Assembly (NCBI GenBank): GCA_907163375.1
Contig: CAJQUW010001407.1
Coordinates: 56,027 to 120,026, forward strand
Origin: Prostheceraeus crozeri
Taxonomy: Eukaryota; Platyhelminthes; Polycladida; Euryleptidae
DNA: 64,000 bases
Direction: 5' to 3'
A program made the translations under genes and the position numbers. Shown here one piece after another: positions 1-11,451 of this stretch (positions are counted from its first letter, which is position 1; each line of letters starts with the position of its first letter). The notes below the pieces were generated by a model. The model was not told where the DNA came from and made no database searches. It saw only the letters and a program-made list of their open reading frames with translations.

Positions 1-190
1 CCAATTATTTATTACTCATTTTCTGCTATCATTGCATAAAATAATAAGTTTCATTAGAGTGAAGCCAGAAAAATGAAAATCAAGTATTCGAAACTAAGTC
101 CCACTAATAAGTATGCTACATATTCGACCAGTCGTTTCGGGAGTTTCATTTGACAACAGCAAAAGCAAGAACACTTTTCAGTGTGAACTC

Positions 191-371
191 CGTGTTTTTA
201 TTTCGTCAAGCAGTCAATAATAAAATCAAAGTTACAGGAATTTTCGGCCTCTTGGCCCTTGTCAACTGTTGATGTTTTTCAAGGGCCATTCACTGTTGAT
301 GAAGGGCCAAGAGGCCGAAAATTCCTGTAACTTTGATTTTATTATTGACTGCTTGACCAAATAAAAACACG
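191..371. repeat. Near-perfect inverted repeat (hairpin)
   Basis: Two arms of about 70 bases (191-260 and 302-371) are reverse complements with roughly one mismatch, separated by about 40 bases. The spacer itself holds a second partial copy of the GGGCCA motif. It lies just downstream of the broken piggyBac transposase on the minus strand, so it may be part of that transposon's end or a small foldback insertion. Confidence 0.85.
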
Positions 372-406
372 AATAAGTATGATGTAGGCCTATTTACAAT
401 CAGTAG

Positions 407-514
407 TTATTCATCAAAACACTGACTACAAGCGATAGCCTGGCATTTGCCGCAGACTGGACAATGACACCGTCTACATAGGTTCACTGTTCGATTCTTT
501 TGACAATACACATC
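407..514 (-). pseudogene. piggyBac transposase C-terminal cysteine-rich domain (left of Polinton)
   Basis: On the minus strand, 407-490 reads as a short peptide with closely spaced cysteine pairs (CRRCHC, CGKC, CSQC) ending in a stop. This is the pattern of the C-terminal cysteine-rich domain of piggyBac transposases. The rest of the transposase C-terminal half lies at 22525-22795 on the same strand, beyond the Polinton. The Polinton therefore split one older piggyBac gene. The cysteine-rich part is out of frame with the stretch next to the insertion, so the piggyBac copy is decayed. Confidence 0.75.
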
Positions 515-520
515 GACAAG
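515..520. repeat. Polinton target-site duplication, left (GACAAG)
   Basis: The hexamer GACAAG directly precedes the AG terminus of the Polinton and is repeated exactly at 22519-22524 after its CT terminus. Polinton integrases make 6-bp duplications. Confidence 0.93.
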
Positions 521-1180
521 AGTAGTAATAAAACGGCGAACACCCGACCGGCGCCCCCCCCCTCAGGAACGACAGAGGTTGTGGTCGGCCGCCGTGGTGC
601 TTCGAGTCTGACTCCCCCCCTCTGGAACGACAGAGGTCTGTCGTGGTCTGCCGGCCAGGTAGGTCCGAAAGGTTCGCTGACGTCCCCCCCCTCCCCTCGA
701 TAAAACGACAGAGTGTCGTGGTGGACTTGGGCGACCGCCAGGTTTTGACTTGAGGCTATAGTGTGTGATGACTTTCGTGAAATCTGATGAATGTTGGGTT
801 GAAAATGGGATGTTTCGAGTGGAAGCAGTGCTCGGATGGGAAAACGAAGGCGAGATTCGGATTCAGCGTGAAATTCTGCATCTGTATGGTGAATTTGAAA
901 GCAATCGGAGAGAAAAATTTTCGCTGACGTCCCCCCCTCGCACCCGACTTCCCAAACTTTGCTTAGTGGGTGGATTTTAATGTGCAATAGCTCGTTTGAA
1001 AAGCTAAGGAGTGACCAGAGGTGAGAAGAAAGACTTGTTCATATCTTCTCTCTTTGAGATGTGAGACGCCCATTTAAGATTTTTTTTGGAGAGCGGCGAT
1101 TTGAAAAACCACAGAGTTAGAATTTTGGACGTTTTGGGCTGTAGCTTCAAAACGAAGCATCGGAGAGCAAAACGGATTTC
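521..1180. repeat. Left terminal inverted repeat of the Polinton
   Basis: The first ~650 bases match the reverse complement of 21860-22518 at high identity. The outer part carries C-tracts next to ACGACAGAG motifs and TGACGTCC blocks. Several open frames cross it, but they are mirrored in the right repeat and have no recognisable protein content. Confidence 0.92.
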
Positions 1181-1850
1181 AGGTTTGGAATCAGCATGAA
1201 ATTCTCTATCAACATGGTGAGTTTCAAGTCAATCGGAGAGAATAAATTTTTCTTCACAAAATATTTCCGAAAAACGACAGAGTTAGAATGTTGGGTTGAA
1301 AATGGGATGTTTCGAGTGGAAACAGTGCTCGGATGGGAAAACGGAGGCCAGATTCGGATTCAGCGTGAAATTCTGTATCTATATGATGAATTTGAAAGCA
1401 ATCGGAGAGAAAAAGTTTTCGCTGACGTCCCCCCCTCGCCACCGATCTTCCAACTTTGCTTCTAGGGGATGGATTTTGTCGTGCAATAGCTCGTTTGAAA
1501 GCTAAGAGTGAGACAAATTCACTGAAAGAAACGGCTTGTTCATATCTGTCTTCGTTTAGATGTGAGACGCCATTTAAGATTTTGGGAGATTGGCGAAAAA
1601 CGACAGAGTTAGAATTTTGGACGTTTTGGGCTGTAGCTTCAAAACGAAGCATCGGAAGGGAAAACGGATTTCAGATTTGGAACAGCATGAAATTCTCTAT
1701 CAACATGGTAAGTTTCAAGTCAATCGGAAAGAATAAAATTTTCAACATTTTTTGAAAAAACGACAGAGTTAGAATTTTTGCGATGGCTGTGGGCTGTAGA
1801 GCCAAAACGAAGCATCGGATGGGAAAACGCAGGCCAGATTCGGATTGAGC
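785..1850. repeat. Tandem expansion of the inner part of the left TIR
   Basis: A unit of about 500 bases, starting near GTTGGGTTGAAAATGGG at about 791, is repeated near 1292. A shorter third piece begins near 1800 (AAAACGAAGCATCGGATGGG). The right end has only one copy, so the left repeat has grown by tandem duplication. The second unit resembles the right TIR more closely than the first unit does. Confidence 0.8.
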
Positions 1851-3065
1851 GTCAAATTCTACATGGAAATGGAGTATTTCCAGCTCAATCGGAGCACTAG
1901 AACCGGAGATAGACGGATTTAAAGATTTGGATGATGGGTATTACGTCATCAGCTGATCGCCACACACTACATGTATATAAGCTGGGAACCGACAGAGACT
2001 TGTCATTAAGACGAGATATTGCCAAAGGTAGGTCGTCTCTCTGAGCTCCGATGATAGCTTCGGACATTCCAAATTCCGGGTTTCTGTAGGAAACCGACTT
2101 AGAAAATTTCATTGCTGACATCAGCTAAGCCGTCAGACTTAGAGGTTAGCCAGGAGATGGCCTTCGTCTCCAGGCCATAAAAGACTCCAGAACTTTAAAG
2201 GCTTGTAACTTTGCTTCTACAAGTCCGTTTGACTTGATTCAAAAAAGGTTCGGTCTCTATTGACCTGCCCTAAGTGACAAACTACTTATAAAATTTCATA
2301 AGTAGTGCTAAAAAGTTGAAAAATTTAAATTCACTAGTTTTGGAGGTTTTCTGGGGTTTTCGACCCTGCTGAAGTCAATGAAAGCATTTTTAATGATGTC
2401 TGAGCCAGTCGTCTCATGGTATAAGCGGCTTTTCACTGAAAGCGAGCAAGACACGGAGAGTTTTGCTGTAATATTCCACTGACAGGCTGTTCCTTCGGGA
2501 CGGCGGACGATGCCGTAGTGATAAGTGTGGCAAGGGAGTGTGTCATAGTTTAGACCGTAACCACTGGGACTACTCATGTCTCATGTTGGGCATTTGACAC
2601 AGTTCTCAACGTAGCACTTTGAACGCCAATCGGTTGAGTCTTAGCTATCTTGTCATGGGTGGCCTCTAAACATCTCCATTGCAAAACGCTGGTGAATCAA
2701 GCTCTCTACGGCTTGCTATCAAGCTGATCAAAGCAATGACTTGGGATGTTTCCTCAAAGTTTTCAAGTATGCTGAGTTCAAATCTGCTATCAGATTTCAA
2801 ATTTAACTAAGTCTAAGGCAGCTTTGAGGGGCTAGATCCCAGCTACTGTTCACTACCTTTGACTCGGCGTTGCTGTTACCACTTCGGGGCAGTGACAATG
2901 ATGTCTTAAGCTGTAAATAGCGGGTACCGGGAAGATCTTTCACTTCCCTAGTGATCAGTACAAGGCCTTCGGGCTGTCGACGGGATCGAGTGTCACTCAC
3001 TATACTCAAATCTATCATTCCTCACTAAGTGTAAAAGTCACTGTTTTCCGTTTTTCGCTTCAGAA
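1851..3065. other. Non-coding part of the Polinton left arm
   Basis: No convincing coding frame is present; the short open frames here lack any protein pattern. The stretch includes a GC-richer segment (2470-2700) related to 4430-4645, described separately. Confidence 0.6.
2470..2700. other. Non-coding segment related to 4430-4645 (possible structured RNA or old repeat)
   Basis: This segment and 4430-4645 share short blocks in the same order: GTTCCT followed by a GGCGG run and GCAAGGGA, then TCTCAACGTAG, then TTAGC, then CCATTGCA with ACGCT. The spacing is similar but the intervening sequence is diverged. That could reflect a structured RNA or an old duplication inside the element. No open frame explains it. 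Confidence 0.35.
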
Positions 3066-4366
3066 ATGCCGAAATACAATAATGTCAAGACCAGTTTCAA
3101 ACTGTGTCAATGCCGGAAGGTATTCCGAGCTCACGCCTTCAAGAAGCACGCTTGCACTAGCAAGAAACAGATAGGGGTCGGTCGCTACTATTGCGGAGCC
3201 CACAAAATCAGTCGCTTAAGTGAGCGGTTGGAGGATTGGCACTCACAACACAGTGAGTGTCAAACAGGCGAAGTAGGCGAAGAAGAACGGAGTTCACTCT
3301 TCGCCACTGAGCTCCGTTCTTTGGAGCTACAATCCGCCAACGAACAAGAACGGAGTTCACTCTTCACCACTGAGGCCACTGAGCTACAATCCGCCATTGA
3401 AGCGATTGCCGCTGTATCCTAGCTAAGTAGCGAGAGCTCGCTGTCCAGCAGCGATAGTGAGGAGGAGGAGGAGGGAGAGCTACAGTCGCAACCTATCGAG
3501 GACGTCGACCTCGATCGCGAGACCCCTACAGCCGTGACTGCGAGCGGAATTGCAACGCAATGTCGCAATTTTGCCAAGCGCCCGCCGGTGATCACTGAAC
3601 GGGATAAACTAAAGAAAGAGGTGGAGAAGTTGAAGGAGGAGGCCTTCTCATACAAGGCAAAGTATGAGGACCTAAAGAACGTGGCCGGAGAGATGAAGAA
3701 GGTGAAGGAGAGATTAAGCGAGCGGGATGGCGAGTTGGAGCAGGAGAGGCTCAAGACTCTCGAGGGGAAAGCCAGACAAGAGGCTTTGCTAGCAGAGAGG
3801 GAAAGTAGAGAGAAGGAGATACGAAGGTTGAAGGAGGAAGTAGAGAGACTCCGTGTGCAGATGGCTAAGGTGGTCGAGACGAACCACGAGCTGCACCGTT
3901 CGGCGCAGCTGGTGGATCGCGATCGAAGGGTGCGTTCTAGCCGTCTGCACATCCCTATTAGAAAGGGGAGAGTAGCAGAAACTCCTCTCTTGTACGAGCG
4001 TGGAAGAGGGGAGAAATGCTACTCTCGGGTGAAGAAAGGGGTGGAGTGTCTACACTTCACCTTCGATCATCGTGATCTGATCTCGAATTTCCTTTATGAG
4101 GAAGCGTCCGAGAAGATCTGTAAGTAAAAATGACTAAATTAAAATGTAAGATGATAACTCACTACTTCTTTCTTTACAGACATCCAAGAGAAGCGACCAC
4201 CCGCCCCGTTGCCGGAGCCGCAGTCGAAACAGCAAGCCTGAGTCCCTATCACACACCCCGAGAACAAAACAAACGGTCCTTATGGGGCCACCATGGGGCA
4301 AGACATGATAGAACCTCCTCGCAGTTTGCCCTGGGCAGTCTTCAGACTGGCGAATACTATCATTAA
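3066..4366 (+). pseudogene. Polinton gene of unknown function: zinc-knuckle-like start, repeats and coiled coil
   Basis: I do not recognise this gene. It starts at ATG 3066 with a Cys/His-containing stretch (CQC, then HAFKKHAC) that could bind zinc. Next come two copies of an ERSSLF...ELQSA repeat, an acidic serine-rich stretch, and a long charged coiled coil of Glu/Lys/Arg heptads at about 3600-3900. Towards the end the sequence is basic. It does not read as a single frame over its whole extent, so it is broken about once or partly spliced. GT-AG signals with a pyrimidine tract near its 3' end look like a short intron. It is the first plus-strand gene inside the left TIR. A structural or regulatory protein is possible. 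Confidence 0.45.
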
Positions 4367-4429
4367 GTTGAATCTGCTATCAGTCAACTTGAACGTTGCA
4401 AATGAAGTTCGGTGTAATACTTCCTTTCG

Positions 4430-4645
4430 ACGGGCGTTCCTGTAAAGGGCGGCGGTGAAACCCGTAGCTATGTATACCGCAAGGGACATTCGGCAATGGT
4501 CAATCTTGTTAAACTTCTCTGCGTCATGTTTGCAAGTGATTGCCTCTGTCTCAACGTAGTATGCATTCGCGCCAGGGCGACATTTAGCCAACTGTCGAAG
4601 GTTGCCTTATAAACTTTCCATTGCATACGCTATGAGAACCATAAG
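4430..4645. other. Second copy of the related non-coding segment
   Basis: This matches 2470-2700 in a series of ordered short blocks, including TCTCAACGTAG and CCATTGCA...ACGCT. The same strand orientation is kept. An open frame on the minus strand crosses it but has no family features. Confidence 0.35.
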
Positions 4646-4988
4646 TTCTACCTGTCTCTATCAATGAGATGAATTGATGAATGGAATGAAATGGGAGGAC
4701 ACTCACGCGCCACACGCAACATAACACACTTCTCTCTTCCGTAGTCTAACAAGCTCTTTACACATGGATCGCAGTCGATTGCTATCCCAGAATCATGTAA
4801 GCTATCTTAATTTTATTTAACACTATTTCATCTACCATTATCATCCATATGAAATGTTATAAGAATTGCAAGTTAAACTAAGTGTGCTACTATTTCCAAA
4901 TGAAAAAGTATACATGGTTAAATCATCCACTGAAGCCCCATTCAAGTAAGTCAGTATGAAAGCAAAGATAATACGAAATAAAACTTTA

Positions 4989-5432
4989 TTATGGCATGTA
5001 TTTCAAAAGGTCTTCATCGTCAATATCGGCCCAGAGTCTGGCTTCACATAGATTGCAAAGACAGTTCACTTGCTTCAATCGTTCTTCTACCGCGAGCCTC
5101 ACTTTGTCGATGTACTCCCACTCCGCCATAGTTCGTGGCTGGGAGTTAGGGGTGTACCATTCCCATAATTGGTGGAGGAATTTGGTGCTGGTGATCTCCA
5201 TCACATCATCAGTATCGTACTGCAGATACTTCCACCTCACGCCTGTTAAGTCGGGACACTCCTCACATACACTCTCTTCGTCGTCCACTGGTAATGATAA
5301 CTCTCTAATATTATCGAGTCGGTATATTTTCTCCACCTTCCCCTTCGTTGGAGCGTTTGGTGCAACGAGCGCCTTTGGTGATGAGCATGGAGAAGAGAAT
5401 TTTGTGTTCGGTGTTGTCGGAGGGCTTGTCAT
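4989..5432 (-). CDS. Polinton protein of unknown function, 147 aa
   Basis: This open frame starts at ATG 5432 and runs leftwards. Its first 35 residues are rich in Pro, Ser and Thr. The rest is acidic with conserved-looking Trp residues (VRWKYLQYD, LHQLWEWY) and a CNLCEA cysteine pair near the end. I do not recognise a family. The gene is divergent from the polymerase leader at 5707, and the 275 bases between them must hold promoters for both. An AATAAA run at 4976-4981 on the plus strand lies outside its 3' end. A small regulatory or virion protein is possible, but no function is claimed. Confidence 0.55.
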   Translation of the reverse strand: MTSPPTTPNTKFSSPCSSPKALVAPNAPTKGKVEKIYRLDNIRELSLPVDDEESVCEECPDLTGVRWKYLQYDTDDVMEITSTKFLHQLWEWYTPNSQPRTMAEWEYIDKVRLAVEERLKQVNCLCNLCEARLWADIDDEDLLKYMP

Positions 5433-5524
5433 GTTGACTGTGAATAATAACTTTGAAATGTTTCCTAATTCTTAAGTATAAACAAGCAACCAATCAGAAT
5501 GAACAGCCAATGAATGATGAATAT

Positions 5525-5776
5525 GAAAGTATATATGTAAAGCGACATTCGTGTCATTTCACTCTGTCTTTGAGTCGTATAAATGAAGTGTTCTCTAGCG
5601 AATTCTATATTTGAGGCGTACAAGTGAACTGCTCTCTCGTGAATTCCAAATTTGAGTGAAGTCTCTATCTTGTTGAAGTATAAACCTTAAACTTGATTTC
5701 GTTGAAATGGTAAGTTGAAAATTTCTTCACTCATCTCCCTCAAACGTGTGGCTAATAGCATCTTCCTCAATTTCAG
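5525..5776 (+). promoter_or_regulatory. TATA promoter, start codon and 67-bp leader intron upstream of the polymerase
   Basis: TATA-like runs occur near 5530 and 5579 (GTATAAATGAA). An ATG at 5707-5709 is followed directly by GTAAGT, and a CAG acceptor ends at 5776, defining a 67-bp intron (5710-5776). The first exon is thus just the start codon, and the next exon begins GCATCAAC. The minus-strand gene at the other end of the element has the same layout with an intron of the same length (21614-21680). Confidence 0.6.
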
Positions 5777-6228
5777 GCATCAACTTCATCACCAACGCCC
5801 TCCCTTCTCGAGGAAAGTTTAGAGTTGCTGAGTCAAGGTAGGTTGCAACAATACACTGAGACTTGAACAGAGATATTGGAATGATTTCTCTTTCAGGTGA
5901 TACCAGTCCCATCTCGAGCGAGTCGGATGACAACAGCGACTCCATGTCAACATTGTCGCGGGATTGCAACGATCGGGAATGTGCTGACTAAGGACACATC
6001 TTCACGAGGAAGCGTGATCTCGTCCGACACATCAAGCGAGGTGTTTGTAGACCTAAGTCAGCATCAATCTCCGAAGGTGGGGATGATTCTGTTAACGATG
6101 TCTCCTTTTCTTGCGATTTATGCATTCAGTCTTTTGACTCACATTTTGAACTATCTTCACATAGACTTCGACATACCCACAGTGACGATAGTTATACCAA
6201 CAGCACCTCCTCTATCCGACTCTCTGAA

Positions 6229-9200
6229 GTGTCGATAAATAATTTAGTGAGGACCTACCAGATGGAATCCTCAGAAACCATTACTGACTTTGAAGAATGC
6301 TTTCATCAAAATTCATCTTTGATTGGTGCGCTCTTCAACAATTTAGCCAATTTTAGAATGAAGGCGGTCATCTATCTCAAAATAAAATATGCAAAAATCG
6401 ACCACCATACTGGTCAAATAGTAGAGAGGTTGGAGTTTCACATACCCTCCTCTCCTGCAACCGAAGTTGTAGACTGCGAGTCTTGGATAAATTTTCATAT
6501 CCAAGGGTTAAAATTTAGCATAGATAAATTTAACGAGCGTGATAGTGGTCTCGTTTTTGATGGTATTGAGACCGCCATGATTAAAATCACTTTATTAGAG
6601 AACTACTCTGGACGAGGCTCCTTTAAACTTCTGAAAAATTTAAAAAATAAAACAGCAGTCATTTCTGTAGATTGCGAATCGCAATGTTTTAAGTATGCCG
6701 TCCTCTCCATATTCCACTATAATGATGTACAGAATAGCCGATACCGTAAAAGTAAGTATCAACAGTGGGAGAATGAATTAAAGTTTGATGACTGCAATAG
6801 TGAAGATATGAAAATTAAAGATATAGAAAAATTTGAAAAATTGAACAACATCAAAATAGTTCTCCATGTTTGGGAAAAGGGATTGAAGGGTGTCCGCTAC
6901 AACTCGCGTTCGAGTTGTTATGACCACGTTGTCAACCTTTTATTAGTAAGACAGGATGATAGTGAGGAATGGCACTACTGCGGTATTCCCAAAATTTCTC
7001 GCTTATACCACCACTTAAGAAATTCTAGCTCATCAGAGATTTATTACTGTGACAGATGCATTCACAACTTTAGGAGTAAAAATAAATTTGAAACTCATTA
7101 CGAATGGTGTAAGCGAGGTAAACTACAAATGGAGCGCATGCCCAAAGATAAGGAGTTTTCATATAGAGAGAATGGCGATGATCTAAGTCCTCTTCGCGTC
7201 ATCTATGCTGACATCGAATGCTATATCGATGATAACACCCATCGAGCAGCAGCCATTTCCTGCTATGAAGTATGGCATGACCATTTCCAAAATAGAAAAA
7301 ATAAAATGCACGTCTGGCAAGGTGAGGATTGTATTTACCAATTCCTACAATTCCTCGAACAGGCTGTAAAATTTCAACAAAAGTATGATGGTGAACTCTA
7401 TCGCAGATCATTGCATATGACAGCAGATGATCAAGCAAAATTTGATAGTTGCAACGTTTGCCTCAAATGTAGTAAAACATTTGATGATGATAAGATTAAG
7501 AAAGTGCGCGACCATGATCACATCACTGGTAAATTTAGAAACGCACTATGTTCAAAATGCAATTTTTCACGTAGGATGAAACGGCGTACATTACCCGTCA
7601 TTTTCCATAATTTCAAGGGTACGACAGCCATATGATAATAAAAGGAGGTTTAGGTCAAATGAAAGAGTGGAAGCTTGATGTAATAGCACAAACGAGAGAG
7701 AAGTTTATGGCTATGACAGCAAAAGTACCTGTCGATAAAACTAAAGAAAATAAGACGGTCTATTTTGATATAAAATTTTTAGATTCCTACCAATTTATGA
7801 CTGCATCACTGGCCTCTCTCGTACAAAATCTAAAGTCTCTTCCACTAACACAAAATCTTAAGAAACAATATCCAAATCTAACCGATGAAGTCTTCACACG
7901 GAAAGGAGTCTTTTCATATGCATATTTTGATGCGATTAGTAAACTCGGCGAGACTTCTCTTCCGCCCATAGATAAATTTAAAAATGATTTGACCGGCGCA
8001 GAATGTAAGACCGAAGATTATGATCATGCACAAGATGCATGGATAAAATTTGACTGCCATACATTTGGCGAATATATGATTGCCTATCTTAAGTTAGATG
8101 TATTTTTGCTGGCTGATGTATTTCAGGAGTTTCGAAGAGTGGCATTAGAATAAGATAAATTAGATCCCGTCCACTTTGTCAGTCTGCCAGCCATGTCATT
8201 TAAGTCTGCTTTTAAAATGACTGGTGAGACCATTCATCTCTTACAAGATCCAGAGATGTATAATTTATTTGAGCGAGGAATTCGCGGTGGTCTCACATTT
8301 GTAAATAAACATAGGTTAAAATCAAAATTAGTAGGCGATGATCAGACTCATCTTAAGTATTATGACCAAAATAATTTATATGGTAGTTCACTATCCAAAC
8401 CACTCCCTCACTCTGAGTTTAGCTGGTTAGATGATAGTGAAATTCAGCATCTCTCCAACCCTTCTAACATACTAGCAATTCCAGATGAAGGTGATTGGGG
8501 ATATTATTTTGAGATAGATCTAATCTATCCAAATAATATTAAACATAAAACCGTAGATTTTCCACTCGCACCCGAATCAGGTGAAGTGACCAAAGATATG
8601 TTTTCCGACTTTATGAAACAATTTCATAAAGATTTAGAATCATGCGATCAACCCGACTATAAGCCTTGCCGCAAACTTTTACTCACCCCATATGATAAGG
8701 AAAACTATCTAGTCCACTTTTCCATCTTAAAATTTTATTTAGAAATGGGCATGATTTTAGAAATAGTTCACCGCATTATTAAATTTAGACAGAAAGCCTT
8801 CCTCAAACCATATATTGATAGCAACAGCCAGAAACGTGCACTAGCCCAAAATAATTTTGAAAAAGATTTTTATAAGTATAAGAATAATAGTCTATTTGGT
8901 AAGACGATGGAGGATGTTAGAAAACGTGTAAACTATAAAATAGTCAATGATGTTACAAAATTTAAGAAATTGGTCTCATCACCTCTATTCATCGATAGAG
9001 ACATTATCGATGAGGACCTTGTAGGTGTTAAAATGATAAAATCTGAAGTTCAGTTGTGCAAGCCCATCTATATTGGCCAAGCTGTACTAGATTACTCTAA
9101 GCTTGAAATGTACCAACTCTTTTATAAAATACTAAAACCATGTCCTCTCGTAAAAGAGGTTCGTTTGTTGGGTGGTGATACAGATAGTTTCTTCTTAGGT

Positions 9201-9707
9201 ATTACCACTCAAAAAGATTTAAATTTCAATGAAGTAGGAAAATCTTTAGAAAGATATTTTGATACATCAAATTATCCTACTGATCACCCACTCTACTCCA
9301 TCAAAAATAAGGCAAAACTTGGCTGCTTTAAGGATGAGACAGCAGGGAAGGAAATAGATGAAATGATTCTCCTCCGCCCAAAAATGTACAGTATGAAATT
9401 AAAGGATAGCGACGATAGTATTAAGCGTGCTAAAGGCATATCAAGATCATTGGTCTCTAACATGAAACATAAAAATTTCAGGAAAGCCTATAGAAATAAA
9501 AATATAACGTTTGTCAATATGACAATCTTAAAATCTAAGTCGCATGAGATCAAAACTCATACTTTTAGGAAACGGGCGCTTTCAGCATGGGAGGATAAGA
9601 GGTGCTGGTTAGAACATAACATATCTCTTCCACATGGACATCCTGACACAACATACCACCACCCAAAAGAATTAAACTCACACTACCACATTCAGGAGAC
9701 GTCTTAG
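6229..9707 (+). pseudogene. POLB: Protein-primed family B DNA polymerase of the Polinton (about two breaks)
   Basis: This gene would replicate the element by protein-primed synthesis. In order it shows a divergent N-terminal region; a Cys/His segment (YYCDRC...H..WC); the exonuclease I motif in VIYADIECYID near 7200; an endonuclease-VII-like Cys/His patch (DHDHITGKF...CSKC) near 7510-7570; the exonuclease III pattern YLKLDVFLLADV near 8090; polymerase motif A (DQNNLYG) near 8364; motif B (NNSLFGKTMED) near 8885; and motif C (GGDTDSF) near 9177. The whole extent fits the usual Polinton polymerase. It is a fossil copy with about two breaks. It converges on the minus-strand gene that ends at 9892. 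Confidence 0.92.
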
Positions 9708-9862
9708 CATAATCATCCTTAACTTAGTATTTTCATGTTGATTTCTGTAGATAAACATTGCTGTTTTATGTATCGCATTAGATCGTTTCTTCCTTGTGAA
9801 TATATGCCTACAGTCATCCCATTCCCCCTATATCTGTGAAAAGACTTTTTCATATACATATT

Positions 9863-9876
9863 TTTATTTCAATAAA
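9863..9876. terminator. Back-to-back poly(A) signals between convergent genes
   Basis: TTTATT at 9863-9868 is AATAAA on the minus strand, for the gene ending at 9892. AATAAA at 9871-9876 serves the plus-strand polymerase. Both signals lie within 14 bases, a compact virus-like layout. Confidence 0.6.
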
Positions 9877-9891
9877 CATATCACAATGACT

Positions 9892-11412
9892 TCACTTTGT
9901 TTTCCGAAACACTAAAGTTACGAGGGATTTAGTATCTTTCACATGGATGCACTCTTGTAAACCATTGGTAATTTTGATAGCAATAGATGGTATAGTTTGT
10001 TTGACGACGGGATGATAGAAAATAGATTCAAACATCTTCTCGACTATTCCATATGAAGCGTCTTTATCATGAATGAAATCACGTAAAATGTATTCTTTTT
10101 TCTCACCAACAGAAATAGGTAGAATCAAATCACTTTGAATGTAAAGGTGCTGTTCATGTTTATCAAGTGTCATTGGTGTTTCTATACCAATCGTATGCGC
10201 AGCAGTAAACACAGTTTGTAGCATTGAAAAACCAAAGAGTTTTTTCAAATTTTTACTCAATTGACATTGAATGTCATCACCCAGTTTCAGAACAACGCGT
10301 TGATTTTCAATTGAAAACGAAATGTGGTGTGTCTTTACATCATATTTACTTTTCATCACATGCTTCAACTTCTGTTGTATAAAAGGATTTACTACATGAA
10401 TGAAGCTTTCAACTGTATGATATAGACGCGGCATTATATTGATAGCAACTTTAGATTCTTCATAAGACTGGTAAATTTTCTTGATGCGATCACCATAGAT
10501 GTCCACCCACCATTCATCATTAACTGAATCAGCTTTAGTGTGATATTCATGAGAAGCATATACCACACCGCTTCCAATAATAGGTGTATAATGTCTTACA
10601 AAATGACGCAAGGTTGGAGAGAAATAAACTGTAAGTTTGTCATTATATTTCTGAATAACCAACTTATTTTTGTCCGCCATAATTTTCTCTCCATACTTCT
10701 TACCCACAGTCTCATTCCATCGTTTTACTAACTCAATAAGTGATAAAGGTTGAACACCACGCTTTTTCAAAATGATGCGTTCTTCACATTCTACAACATC
10801 TTCATCAAATATTTTAAATTTATAATGAAATTTGTTGATTCGATTTGAATAAACTTTTTTAACATTTGCAGTAGCAATTGACGTTAGATGTAGTCCATGG
10901 CCAAAACCGAGATGTGGATAGAATTCATTATCCAACCTCAGTGTAAGACCTTTAGTAAAAGAATGAAAGCGAAGGAACTGTCTCCCACTCCAATGATAGA
11001 TAGTAAACTCATAAACTTTCTGATCCTTATTCTTCATGATGGAAGTATTTCCACTATTGAACGCCTTAATAATTTTCTCATTCCCAAATGGTTCATAAGA
11101 ATCTGATTTTATCTGAATCCATTCATAGTTCCACTTTCCATCTGATTTTAAATTGTATGGGAACTGGAATGCATTATTCATCGTTATTCCATCATGGGTG
11201 CGAGGAGTCAATATCATTTCTTCCAAATCATTCACATTCTGAATATTGCTATCATAGCAAATACTAGAAACGCCAACCTCCCATTCACCTTCTAAATGTA
11301 GTGGGCGATTTAATTCTACTCGAAAGTCTGATGGTTTATTTTTGGGAAATTTATTCATAGAAGCATTACTGGATAAGTAGATTAGAAACGAGTCTTTATT
11401 TTCACTTTTCAT
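9892..11412 (-). CDS. Polinton structural-like protein with an N-terminal WEVGV motif
   Basis: The frame is open from ATG 11442, but the methionine at 11412 gives the start expected for this family (MKSENKDSFLIYL). Residues then read SSNASMNKFP, NKPSDFRVEL and LEGEWEVGV, a signature I associate with long uncharacterised proteins of invertebrate Polintons. The product is about 506 aa and beta-rich, with no membrane segment. A related protein with the same LxGxWEVGV motif follows at 11452-12849, so the two are probably duplicates. The N-terminal module may build capsid vertices or spikes; that is inference. The gene reads whole. Confidence 0.7.
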   Translation of the reverse strand: MKSENKDSFLIYLSSNASMNKFPKNKPSDFRVELNRPLHLEGEWEVGVSSICYDSNIQNVNDLEEMILTPRTHDGITMNNAFQFPYNLKSDGKWNYEWIQIKSDSYEPFGNEKIIKAFNSGNTSIMKNKDQKVYEFTIYHWSGRQFLRFHSFTKGLTLRLDNEFYPHLGFGHGLHLTSIATANVKKVYSNRINKFHYKFKIFDEDVVECEERIILKKRGVQPLSLIELVKRWNETVGKKYGEKIMADKNKLVIQKYNDKLTVYFSPTLRHFVRHYTPIIGSGVVYASHEYHTKADSVNDEWWVDIYGDRIKKIYQSYEESKVAINIMPRLYHTVESFIHVVNPFIQQKLKHVMKSKYDVKTHHISFSIENQRVVLKLGDDIQCQLSKNLKKLFGFSMLQTVFTAAHTIGIETPMTLDKHEQHLYIQSDLILPISVGEKKEYILRDFIHDKDASYGIVEKMFESIFYHPVVKQTIPSIAIKITNGLQECIHVKDTKSLVTLVFRKTK

Positions 11413-11451
11413 ATTATTCACATTGGAAAAATATATTAGCATACTTTTGCA

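Noticed and set aside
484-1755. Several open frames in the left TIR and a 245-codon frame in the right TIR
   Set aside because: They are mirrored by the inverted repeats and by tandem units, and carry no protein family pattern.
1897-3018. Minus-strand frames in the Polinton left arm
   Set aside because: They are short, have no family features, and fall in the segment better explained as non-coding.
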